Below, in pieces: positions 1-6,486 of a DNA stretch of 25,438 nucleotides (its first letter is position 1; every line of letters starts with the position of its first letter). The DNA comes from Schlegelella_A sp036272325 (lineage in GTDB: Bacteria; Pseudomonadota; Gammaproteobacteria; Burkholderiales; Burkholderiaceae_C): the NCBI GenBank assembly GCA_036272325.1, contig DATAYY010000028.1, positions 1-25,438 of the forward strand, written 5' to 3'. Below the pieces are notes generated by a model. The model was not told the origin of the DNA and did not search any database. It saw only the letters and a program-made list of their open reading frames with translations. The position numbers and the translations under genes were made by a program.

Positions 1-142
1 TCAGCCGTTGTGGGCGCGGGGCGGTGCGCGAGTTCGGAGCGGTCGATGCGTCGTCGGTGGGCGGCGCCCTATGACAACAAAACGTGCGCGAGGCGTCAAA
101 GGGGATTGCCCGGAGGCACCCCTGGATCGGCAGCCGACAATG

Positions 143-167
143 AAAAAGGCCGCCCGTAGGCGGCCTT
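143..167 (-). terminator. Rho-independent terminator of the porin gene
   Basis: A 9-bp perfect stem (146-154 with 159-167) closes a 4-base loop. Read on the minus strand it is followed by a run of five T. It lies about 40 bases past the porin stop codon, in the right orientation to end that transcript. I see nothing else of note in positions 1-142. Confidence 0.85.
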
Positions 168-205
168 GGAGCTTTGATCGGGAACTCGCTCGCGCGAGCG
201 CCGGA

Positions 206-1297
206 TCAGAAGAAGTGGCGAATGCCGAACTCGGCGCCCTTCGAGTTGCCGCCGAGGGTCGGCGTCCCGGGTGCCGCCGAGGTTCCGCCCGCAATCGACG
301 CGGCCGAGTGGTTGCCGTTGTTGAGCTGCGAGTAGGTGCCGTACATCGCCGTCCGCTTGGACAGGTTGTACTGGTACGTCGCCGCCCACTGGTAGATCTT
401 GTTGTCGAAGTTCAACGGGGCGGCGAGGCTGTTGTCCAGCTTGCTGTGGCTGTAGCCGAGGTGGACTTCGCCCTGACCGAGCGGGATGACCGTGCTGATA
501 TGGAAGCGGTCTTCCTTCTGATTGTTCCGCTTGTCATGGTCGTAGTAGCCGAGCAGCTTCAGGAAACCGAAGTCGTAGGCGCCGCCGATGTTCCAGGTGT
601 CTTGATCGTTGCCATAAGGGCCCAGGGCGGCGGAGACCAAGGTCGCGTTGTCCTGCTTGCCATACGCGAACGCGACATCGAACGGACCGGCAGCGAAGCC
701 AACACGACCGCCGAGATAGCGGCCGTTGTTGCTCGATTGACCCGTCTGGCCGATCTCGCCCGTGGCACCCATGAACTGGCCGTAGAAGCCACCGATGTTG
801 GCCGGCAGGAAGTACTGGACCGCGTTGTCCGCGCGAACGAACGTCGTCGTCGCCAACTGCAGGACGTGGGTCGAGTCGCCGAGACCGTTGGTGCCGAACG
901 CGTCGAAGATCGTGTTGTTCCAGAACGTCGGCGTGTAGTCGCGGCCGAGGCGGAGCTCGCCGGCGTTGCTGAACAGGCTCACCGTCGCACGACGCGACCA
1001 GAACTTGCCGGAGCCCGTCCCCGATTGGCCGCCGCCGATGTCGCCAGAGTCGGCGCCGACGCTCGAGAGCAGCAGGAAGCCCGCCTTCAGGCCGCCACCG
1101 AGATCCTCGATGCCGCGGAAGCCCAGCTGGCTGCTGTTGATGCCGTCACGGCCCATGCTCCATTTCTTCGAGGCACCCTCGTTCTTGACGACGCGACCGT
1201 TGAGGTCGACGGTGCCGTACAGCGTGACCGATGACTGGGCCGACGCGACGCCCGCATAAGCGCCCAATACAGCGAGAGCGAGCAGAGATTTTTTCAT
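206..1297 (-). CDS. Gram-negative trimeric porin (OmpC/Omp32-like)
   Basis: This is a 363-residue outer-membrane general porin, expected to form a 16-stranded trimeric beta-barrel for diffusion of small hydrophilic solutes. The N-terminus is a clear Sec signal peptide (MKKSLLALAVLGAYAGVASA, cleavage after residue 20), and the mature protein opens with SSVTLYGTVD, the usual start of Burkholderiales porins. The C-terminus (GAEFGIRHFF) ends in Phe, as needed for insertion by the BAM complex. Alternating amphipathic segments and a 'WSRRATVSLFSNAGELRLGRDYTP' type region (about residues 98-121, loop L3 area) fit the family. The start is fixed by the signal peptide and an AGGAGA ribosome-binding site 8 bases upstream. 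It is monocistronic, with its own terminator. Ion selectivity cannot be read from sequence alone. Confidence 0.95.
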   Translation of the reverse strand: MKKSLLALAVLGAYAGVASAQSSVTLYGTVDLNGRVVKNEGASKKWSMGRDGINSSQLGFRGIEDLGGGLKAGFLLLSSVGADSGDIGGGQSGTGSGKFWSRRATVSLFSNAGELRLGRDYTPTFWNNTIFDAFGTNGLGDSTHVLQLATTTFVRADNAVQYFLPANIGGFYGQFMGATGEIGQTGQSSNNGRYLGGRVGFAAGPFDVAFAYGKQDNATLVSAALGPYGNDQDTWNIGGAYDFGFLKLLGYYDHDKRNNQKEDRFHISTVIPLGQGEVHLGYSHSKLDNSLAAPLNFDNKIYQWAATYQYNLSKRTAMYGTYSQLNNGNHSAASIAGGTSAAPGTPTLGGNSKGAEFGIRHFF

Positions 1298-1305
1298 TGC
1301 AACTA

Positions 1306-1311
1306 TCTCCT
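1306..1311 (-). promoter_or_regulatory. Ribosome-binding site of the porin gene
   Basis: AGGAGA on the minus strand lies 8 bases before the ATG at 1297. It is the strongest Shine-Dalgarno match I noticed in the window, as expected for a highly expressed porin. I could not assign a convincing promoter in the 217-base gap shared with coq7. Confidence 0.8.
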
Positions 1312-1514
1312 AGGTTGAACAAGAGGTCCCGATCACCGAAAACCCGCGCTGGAGCAGATCAGGCACAACCCCCTCAGCGGGAAGTTGGCCTTATTGCACC
1401 AGAGCGATCCGGGGCTGGAAAGCCTTGCCCGAGAAAAAAAGGCCTTCTGTTGTCTTGGCACAACGAGGATTTCGCCGGGGGTTTCGATCGCTTCGCGCTA
1501 TCCTGCCGACCCTC

Positions 1515-2156
1515 GTGAGCAGCCCGATTCTGTCGCCCGCCGACCGCGTGCTCGCGGCCCTCGACCACGGCCTGCGCGCCCTGACGACAACGCCGCAGGC
1601 GGCGCGGCCGAAGCCGGTCGCGACCGTGCCCGGCGACCCACTGGACGACGCCGAGCGGCGCGAAGCCGGCGCGATGATGCGCGTCAACCACGTCGGCGAA
1701 ATCTGCGCGCAGGCGCTCTACAGCGCGCAGGCGCTGGCTGCGACTGACCAGCAACTGCGTCGCCAATTCCAACAGGCCGCGGACGAGGAGACCGACCACC
1801 TCGCCTGGACCGCCGAACGGCTGCGCGAGTTGGGCGCGCGGCCGAGCCTGCTCAATCCGCTCTGGTACGCCGGCGCGTTCGCAATCGGACTCGTCGCAGC
1901 GCGTGCCGGCGACGCCAGCAGCCTCGGCTTTCTCGTCGAGACCGAGCGCCAGGTCGAGCGCCACCTCGACGGCCATCTCGACCGCTTGCCCGCGGCAGAT
2001 CTCTCGTCGCGCGCAATCGTTGCCCAGATGAAGGACGACGAGGCCGGCCACGCAATGGCCGCCGAGCGTGCCGGCGCGAGGCCGGTGCCGACACCCATCC
2101 GCTGGGCGATGCGTGCGGCGGCCAGGGTGATGACGACCGCCGCGCGCTACGTCTGA
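1515..2156 (+). CDS. coq7: 3-demethoxyubiquinol 3-hydroxylase (Coq7 family)
   Basis: This di-iron monooxygenase hydroxylates the demethoxyubiquinone ring late in ubiquinone synthesis and works at the inner-membrane surface. The 213-residue product matches the usual bacterial length (about 205-215). The di-iron ligands are visible in the order expected for the family: E62 (VNHVGEI), E92 and H95 (EETDH), E144 (VETERQVE) and E176/H179 (DDEAGHA). The start is inferred as GTG at 1515. The frame can be extended upstream to a TTG at 1425, but that extension is Arg-rich and not family-like, and no ATG is available. No clear ribosome-binding site precedes the GTG. The last 10 bases overlap the convergent OsmC-family gene. 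Confidence 0.93.
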   Translation: MSSPILSPADRVLAALDHGLRALTTTPQAARPKPVATVPGDPLDDAERREAGAMMRVNHVGEICAQALYSAQALAATDQQLRRQFQQAADEETDHLAWTAERLRELGARPSLLNPLWYAGAFAIGLVAARAGDASSLGFLVETERQVERHLDGHLDRLPAADLSSRAIVAQMKDDEAGHAMAAERAGARPVPTPIRWAMRAAARVMTTAARYV

Positions 2157-2584
2157 TCGGCGGCGACAGCGACGAGCTCGTAGCTGGTCGTGATGGCAGC
2201 GGTCTTGGCGAGCATGATCGTCGCCGAGCAATAGCGGTCGTGCGAAAGTGCGATCGCACGCTCGACCGCGGCAGCGGGGAGCCCGATACCGCCGACGATG
2301 AAATGCAAGTGGATCGTCGTAAACACCTTGGGGTCTTCCGCGGCGCGTTCCGAGGTGACCCGCACGCGGCAGCTGCGGATGGCGTGACGACCACGCCGAA
2401 GAATCAGGACGACGTCGTAGGCGGCGCAGGCGCCGGTACCGGCGAGCACCGTTTCCATCGGCCGCGGCGCCAGGTTTCGGCCTCCGCCATCAGGCGCGCC
2501 GTCCATCGTCAGCAGATGGCCGCTGCCCGTCTCGGCGCTGAAAGCCATGCCGTTCGCGGCCAGCCAATCGATCGTGCATTCCAT
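2147..2584 (-). CDS. OsmC family peroxiredoxin-like protein
   Basis: This is a 145-residue cytoplasmic protein of the OsmC/Ohr superfamily, whose members reduce organic hydroperoxides with a Cys pair or act as related redox proteins. Both characteristic cysteines are present: C53 in the GTGACAAYDVV motif and C119 in RYCSAT. A central GGIGLP segment precedes the second helix, as in YhfA-type members. The ATG at 2584 is preceded by GGAG with 7-base spacing. The gene converges on coq7 with a 10-base overlap of coding ends and shares its upstream region with the small-RNA candidate on the other strand. Whether it is a true hydroperoxidase or a YhfA-like protein of unknown role cannot be settled here. 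Confidence 0.9.
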   Translation of the reverse strand: MECTIDWLAANGMAFSAETGSGHLLTMDGAPDGGGRNLAPRPMETVLAGTGACAAYDVVLILRRGRHAIRSCRVRVTSERAAEDPKVFTTIHLHFIVGGIGLPAAAVERAIALSHDRYCSATIMLAKTAAITTSYELVAVAADQT

Positions 2585-2598
2585 GCCCAGACTCCATA

Positions 2599-2627
2599 TT
2601 GCAGTGCAGCAAAAAAGCGCCTACACT
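2599..2627 (+). promoter_or_regulatory. Candidate sigma-70 promoter for the small RNA
   Basis: TTGCAG (2599-2604) and TACACT (2622-2627) are separated by exactly 17 bases and predict a start near 2634. The -35 element matches consensus at only 3 of 6 positions and the -10 at 4 of 6. The main support is the spacing and the terminator found about 115 bases downstream. Confidence 0.45.
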
Positions 2628-2633
2628 GAATTT

Positions 2634-2749
2634 CAATCGATCCTGGCAACCGTCGTGACGACGCCGGTACACGGGCGATCGGGCAGATTGTCTCCTCCAC
2701 CTCCTCATTGGTGGATTCAGCCCGAGGCGGCGACGCCTCGGGCTTTTTT
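2634..2749 (+). ncRNA. Candidate small RNA with anti-Shine-Dalgarno loop
   Basis: This predicted transcript of about 115 nt lies between the divergent OsmC-family gene and ilvA. Three hairpins can be read: CGTCG/CGACG (2651-2663), a 6-bp stem TCCACC/GGTGGA (2696-2715) with an 8-base loop, and the terminator. The second hairpin carries CACCTCCT (2698-2705), identical to the anti-Shine-Dalgarno core of 16S rRNA, and CTCCTCC immediately precedes it. No plausible peptide frame fits. From memory, an anti-SD 'toxic small RNA' family has been described in Betaproteobacteria; membership is a hypothesis only. The main alternative is an ilvA leader ending in an attenuator, but no regulatory leader peptide rich in Ile or Thr codons is apparent. 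Confidence 0.55.
2720..2749 (+). terminator. Rho-independent terminator of the small-RNA candidate
   Basis: A 10-bp perfect GC-rich stem (2720-2729 with 2734-2743) is capped by a GCGA loop of GNRA type and followed by six T. It is an excellent plus-strand terminator, yet no plus-strand protein gene precedes it: coq7 ends nearly 600 bases earlier and the OsmC-family gene runs the other way. Confidence 0.9.
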
Positions 2750-2798
2750 CCGGGCCCGATGCGCTCCTTCAGCCAGCGGCCGCGGCGGGCGCGGCGCG

Positions 2799-2804
2799 TA
2801 TGAT
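2799..2804 (+). promoter_or_regulatory. Possible -10 element for ilvA
   Basis: TATGAT (5 of 6 matches) stands out in very GC-rich surroundings, 37 bases before the ilvA ATG and after the small-RNA terminator. No good -35 element is seen at the right distance. Confidence 0.35.
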
Positions 2805-2841
2805 GCGCTGCCGCAATCCTGTCGCTGAGAACCCTCCAGGC

Positions 2842-4395
2842 ATGGCGACCTCTGCCCGCAAGACCCCGCTCAAGCGCTCGACCGAACTTGCGAGCTACCT
2901 GCAGAAGATCCTGACCGCGCGCGTCTACGACGTTGCGATCGAATCCGCGCTCGAGACTGCGCAGTCGCTCTCGATGCGGCTCGGGAACAAGATCCTTCTC
3001 AAGCGCGAAGACACCCAGCCCGTGTTCAGCTTCAAGCTGCGCGGCGCATACAACAAGATGGCCCATCTCGCGCCGGCAGCGCTCGCGCAGGGCGTGATCT
3101 GCGCGTCCGCCGGCAATCACGCCCAGGGCGTCGCGCTCGCGGCGGGCCGGCTCGGCTGCCGGGCGCTCGTCGTCATGCCGACGACGACGCCCTCGCTCAA
3201 GATCAACGCCGTGCGGGCGCTCGGCGCCGAGGTCGTTCTCTTCGGCGACAGCTACTCCGACGCCCACGCGCACGCGCGCCGGCTCGGGAGCGAACGCGGC
3301 CTCGCCTTCGTCCATCCCTTCGACGACCCCGACGTCATCGCCGGCCAGGGCACGATCGCGATGGAGATCCTGCGCCAGCACCAGGGGCCGATCGACGCGA
3401 TCTTCGTCGCCGTCGGCGGCGGCGGGCTCATCGCCGGCATCGCCGCGTACGTCAAGGCGGTGCGGCCCGAGATCCGCATCGTCGGCGTGCAGATGAACGA
3501 CTCGGACGCGATGATCCGTTCGATCGACGCCGGCCGCCGCGTCGAGCTCGCCGACGTCGGCCTGTTCTCCGACGGCACCGCGGTCAAGCAGGTCGGCGCC
3601 GAGACGTTTCGGCTTGCTCGCGAGCTCGTCGATGAATGGATCGTGGTCGACACCGATGCCGCGTGCGCCGCGATCAAGGATGTCTTCGAGGACACCCGCT
3701 CGATCCTCGAGCCCGCCGGCGCCCTCGGCGTCGCCGCGATCAAGCAGTACGTGCACCGTCATGGCACGAAGGCCGAGACGTACATCGCGATCACCTGCGG
3801 CGCCAACATGAACTTCGATCGCCTGCGCTTCGTCGCCGAGCGAGCCGAAGTCGGCGAGGAGCGCGAAGCGCTGTTCGCGGTGACGATTCCGGAGGAGCGT
3901 GGCAGCTTTCGCCGTTTTTGCGAGCTGATCGGGCCTCGCGCGGTGACCGAGTTCAACTACCGCATTTCGGACGAACGGGTCGCGCACGTGTTCGTCGGCA
4001 TCGCGACCGTCGACCGCGCCGAGTCGGCATTCCTGGCGCGTGAATTCGGCAGTCACGGCTTTCCCGCGCTCGACCTCACCGACGACGAACTCGCGAAGGA
4101 ACATGTCCGCTACATGGTCGGCGGGCGAAGCGCCCTCGCCCACGACGAACGGCTTTACCGATTCGTCTTTCCCGAGCGCCCGGGTGCGCTCATGCGCTTC
4201 CTGTCGAGCATGCCGGGCAGCTGGAACATCAGCCTGTTCCACTATCGCAACCAGGGTGCCGACTACGGCCGGATCCTGGTCGGCATGCAGGTGCCGAGTG
4301 CCGACGAGGGTCGGTTCCACGAGTTCCTCGCAACGCTTGCCTACTCGTGCGCCGACGAGACGGCCAATCCGGCGTACCGACTCTTTCTCGCCTGA
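2842..4395 (+). CDS. ilvA: Threonine ammonia-lyase, biosynthetic
   Basis: This PLP enzyme deaminates L-threonine to 2-oxobutanoate, the first committed step of isoleucine synthesis, in the cytoplasm. The 517-residue length is that of the long, allosteric form (E. coli about 514). The PLP-binding lysine is K65 in FSFKLRGAYNK. The SAGNHAQGVA phosphate-loop region and the VGGGGLIAGIA glycine loop are intact. The C-terminal third carries two ACT-like regulatory modules, beginning near LFAVTIPEERGSF and YRFVFPERPGAL, which bind isoleucine and valine in the family. I chose the ATG at 2842 because homologues begin near there; an in-frame ATG at 2800 would add an unlikely Cys/Arg-rich leader and overlaps the probable -10 element. 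The catabolic TdcB type is excluded by the ACT domains. Confidence 0.96.
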   Translation: MATSARKTPLKRSTELASYLQKILTARVYDVAIESALETAQSLSMRLGNKILLKREDTQPVFSFKLRGAYNKMAHLAPAALAQGVICASAGNHAQGVALAAGRLGCRALVVMPTTTPSLKINAVRALGAEVVLFGDSYSDAHAHARRLGSERGLAFVHPFDDPDVIAGQGTIAMEILRQHQGPIDAIFVAVGGGGLIAGIAAYVKAVRPEIRIVGVQMNDSDAMIRSIDAGRRVELADVGLFSDGTAVKQVGAETFRLARELVDEWIVVDTDAACAAIKDVFEDTRSILEPAGALGVAAIKQYVHRHGTKAETYIAITCGANMNFDRLRFVAERAEVGEEREALFAVTIPEERGSFRRFCELIGPRAVTEFNYRISDERVAHVFVGIATVDRAESAFLAREFGSHGFPALDLTDDELAKEHVRYMVGGRSALAHDERLYRFVFPERPGALMRFLSSMPGSWNISLFHYRNQGADYGRILVGMQVPSADEGRFHEFLATLAYSCADETANPAYRLFLA

Positions 4396-4408
4396 GGCGA
4401 GCGGCGCG

Positions 4409-5044
4409 TTACTGCGTCGCCAGCCCGCCCGGTGTCGGCAACCCCGGCGAAGCCTGCAGCGGCGTCATCGGCGCTGCCCCAGGCACGATCGCCGGCTGCG
4501 CGCTGCCGACCACGGGCGGCAGCGTCGCCCCTGGCACGGGCAGTGGTGCCCGCGGCGGCGCCGCTGCCGGCGCGGCACCGAGCGGCGGCAGGACGCCCGA
4601 GTTCGGCGGCGGCAACGCCGGCAACTCGAGGAGGACACTGCGGGCACCTCGCGCCGGCCCGAGCGATGCGGTGCGCAGGCCGACCGATTGCAACACCAGA
4701 TCGCCGTCGAGTTGCGCGCCGACCGTGAACGGCTTCGGCGGCTTGCCGTCGACGGCGATCAGGGCGAGGCCGCGCCCCGGCTCGGCCCCTGCATCGCCAC
4801 GCGGCGCCATGACGCCGATGAGCTTGAACCGCGAAGGCGCTTCCGGGGCCTGCGCGAGCGCAGCACCTTGCCGTGGCGCGGCACCGAACAGGCGGCCGAG
4901 GTCGCCGCGCACGGTGGCGGCATTGCTGACCGCGACGGCGTACGGCGGCAGCGTTGGCGGCCTGGCGGCCAGGCGAAGCGCCCAGAACACCGCCGTCGCG
5001 CCGACGAGCGACCAGATCACGAACGCTGACAGTCGAGCGAACAT
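4409..5044 (-). CDS. gspC: Type II secretion system inner-membrane protein GspC
   Basis: This 211-residue protein should link the inner-membrane platform of the type II secretion system to the secretin in the periplasm. Near the N-terminus there is one membrane segment (LSAFVIWSLVGATAVFWAL), followed by a homology-region-type beta domain (FKLIGVMAPRG... GLALIAVDGKPPKPFTVGA). The remainder (about residues 140-211) is a Pro/Ala-rich tail with no PDZ or coiled-coil domain, so it is shorter than classical GspC (about 270-300). It is divergent from gspG, with 66 bases between the start codons. GATAAT lies exactly 6 bases before the ATG, suggesting a leaderless message. The family call rests on the HR-like domain and the locus context. 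Confidence 0.82.
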   Translation of the reverse strand: MFARLSAFVIWSLVGATAVFWALRLAARPPTLPPYAVAVSNAATVRGDLGRLFGAAPRQGAALAQAPEAPSRFKLIGVMAPRGDAGAEPGRGLALIAVDGKPPKPFTVGAQLDGDLVLQSVGLRTASLGPARGARSVLLELPALPPPNSGVLPPLGAAPAAAPPRAPLPVPGATLPPVVGSAQPAIVPGAAPMTPLQASPGLPTPGGLATQ

Positions 5045-5050
5045 GCGACG

Positions 5051-5058
5051 ATTATCAT
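5051..5058. promoter_or_regulatory. Overlapping divergent -10 elements, gspC versus gspG operon
   Basis: The minus strand reads GATAAT (5056 to 5051) and the plus strand reads TATCAT (5053-5058). The two candidate -10 boxes share four bases. Neither has a strong -35 at 16-18 bases; a CTGACA at 5026-5031 is 21 bases from the plus-strand box. Confidence 0.35.
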
Positions 5059-5110
5059 GGAACGCTTTGCCCCTTCGGGCATCGGAGCGGTAGAACCGCA
5101 CGGGACGACG

Positions 5111-5560
5111 ATGTCGACGCAACCACCGCTGCCAATCGCACGCGCACGCACGCGCATCCGCGGCTTCACGCTGATCGAGCTGATGGTCGTGCTCGTCATC
5201 ATCGGCGTCCTCGCTGCATTGATCGTGCCCAACATGCTCGATCGCGCCGACGACGCACGCGTCACCGCCGCACGCACCGACGTCAACAACCTGATGCAGG
5301 CGCTCAAGCTCTACAAGCTCGACAACTTGCGCTATCCGACCAGCGAGCAGGGGCTGCAGGCGCTGGTCGCCAAGCCGACGGTCGGGCCGATCCCGCCGAA
5401 CTGGCGACCCTATCTCGACAAGCTGCCGAACGATCCCTGGAAGAACCCGTACCAGTATGCGAACCCCGGGCTGAAGGGCGAGATCGACGTCTACAGCTTC
5501 GGCGCCGACGGCGTTGCCGGCGGCGAAGGAAAGAATGCGGACATCGGGTCGTGGCAGTGA
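5111..5560 (+). CDS. gspG: Type II secretion major pseudopilin GspG
   Basis: This is the main subunit of the periplasmic pseudopilus that pushes substrates through the secretin. The 149-residue precursor has a basic leader cut by prepilin peptidase after G18, giving a mature start FTLIELMVV with the essential Glu at mature position 5. The hydrophobic helix follows. NDPWKNPYQY and the calcium-binding C-terminal loop (FGADGVAGGEGKNADIGSW) are hallmark GspG features. The ATG at 5111 gives the expected leader, with GGGAC a few bases upstream; an upstream in-frame ATG at 5057 would lengthen it improbably. It is first in the plus-strand gsp operon, 36 bases before gspH. Confidence 0.95.
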   Translation: MSTQPPLPIARARTRIRGFTLIELMVVLVIIGVLAALIVPNMLDRADDARVTAARTDVNNLMQALKLYKLDNLRYPTSEQGLQALVAKPTVGPIPPNWRPYLDKLPNDPWKNPYQYANPGLKGEIDVYSFGADGVAGGEGKNADIGSWQ

Positions 5561-5596
5561 CGCGGCGCCCACCGGGCGCCGCTTCACCGCCGAGGC

Positions 5597-6127
5597 ATGA
5601 ACAGGATTGCTCCCGCCCCGCGTCGGTCCTCTTTCTCGGAGAGGGAGGGCCCGTGGGGGCGGTTGTGTTCCGAGCGCTCAATCTCGCTCCGGCGTTCGCG
5701 CGGATTCACGCTCATCGAGATGATGGTGGTGGTGGCGGTGATCGCGATCGCAACCGCCGTCGCGAGCCTGGCACTGCGCGATCCGTCGGAATCGAAGCTC
5801 GAGCAGGAGGCGGCACGGCTCGCGTCGCTGCTCGAGTCGGCGCGCGCTGAGGCGCGCGCGTCGGGCGTAGCGGCCCATTGGGAGCCGCTCATCGAGCAGG
5901 CCGACGACTTTCGCTTCGTCGGCCTTCCCGCGGGCCAGCCGCTGCCGACGCACTGGATCGAGCCGCGGACATCGGCCCAGGTGATCGGCGCACGGGCCGT
6001 CGTCCTCGGTCCCGAGCCGCTGATCGGCCCGCAGCAGATCGTCCTGCGCCTCGGCGACCATCGACTGACGCTCGCGACCGACGGCATCGGGCCGTTCGTT
6101 GTCGCCGACGGCACCGCACCGCGATGA
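5597..6127 (+). CDS. gspH: Type II secretion minor pseudopilin GspH
   Basis: This minor pseudopilin is a predicted part of the pseudopilus with GspI, J and K. It has a prepilin cleavage site after G36 (SRG then FTLIEMMVV, with Glu at mature position 5), the hydrophobic helix, and a beta-rich globular domain (DDFRFVGLPAG... DHRLTLATDGIGPFVVADG). From the ATG at 5597 the leader is 36 residues, unusually long for this class. A TTG at 5663 would give a 15-residue leader and sits 13 bases after a purine-rich GGAGAGGGAGGG stretch, so it is a real alternative start. The stop overlaps the gspI start by 4 bases (ATGA). Confidence 0.88.
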   Translation: MNRIAPAPRRSSFSEREGPWGRLCSERSISLRRSRGFTLIEMMVVVAVIAIATAVASLALRDPSESKLEQEAARLASLLESARAEARASGVAAHWEPLIEQADDFRFVGLPAGQPLPTHWIEPRTSAQVIGARAVVLGPEPLIGPQQIVLRLGDHRLTLATDGIGPFVVADGTAPR

Positions 6128-6486
6128 TCCGGCGGCCACGCGGCTTCACCCTGATCGAGGTGCTGGTCGCGCTGGCGATCGTCGCGATCACGCTCGGCGC
6201 CGGCATCAGGGCTGCCGGCTCGCTGACCGCCAACACCGCGCGCCTTGCCGACGTCACCGCTGCGCAATGGTGCGCCGACAACCAACTCACCGGCCTCCGG
6301 CTCGCGCACCAGTTCCCGGACATCGGCGACGGCGACTTCACTTGCGAGCAACTCGGTCGCGGCTACGCCGGCAAGCTCGTCGTGCGGCCGACGCCGAATC
6401 CGAACTTCCGCCGCGTCGACGCCCGCATCCTCGACACTGACGGGCGCCAGATCGTTCTTCTCTCGACCATCGTCGGACGCTCATGA
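6124..6486 (+). CDS. gspI: Type II secretion minor pseudopilin GspI
   Basis: This 120-residue minor pseudopilin should belong to the tip complex with GspJ and GspK. It has a very short leader MIRRPRG, cleavage after G7, then FTLIEVLVALAIVAI with Glu at mature position 5. The rest (AAQWCADNQLTGLRL, then the GDFTCEQLGRGYAGKLVV strand region) fits the compact GspI fold of about 120 residues; the two cysteines (WCAD and FTCE) could pair. It is coupled on both sides by 4-base ATGA overlaps with gspH and gspJ. Confidence 0.92.
   Translation: MIRRPRGFTLIEVLVALAIVAITLGAGIRAAGSLTANTARLADVTAAQWCADNQLTGLRLAHQFPDIGDGDFTCEQLGRGYAGKLVVRPTPNPNFRRVDARILDTDGRQIVLLSTIVGRS

Noticed and set aside
8..1234. A 408-codon plus-strand frame opposite the porin
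   Set aside because: The minus strand encodes a full porin with signal peptide, ribosome-binding site and terminator; the opposite frame is low-complexity shadow sequence.
1385..1425. Upstream starts for coq7, including TTG at 1425
   Set aside because: The extension is Arg-rich and unlike the family. GTG at 1515 gives the standard length and N-terminus.
1456..1471. A sigma-54-like TGGCAC before coq7
   Set aside because: The -24 half matches, but no TTGC-type -12 half occurs at the required spacing.
2509..4320. A 603-codon minus-strand frame opposite ilvA and extending over the small-RNA region
   Set aside because: It overlaps ilvA, crosses the promoter and terminator elements, and shows no domain.
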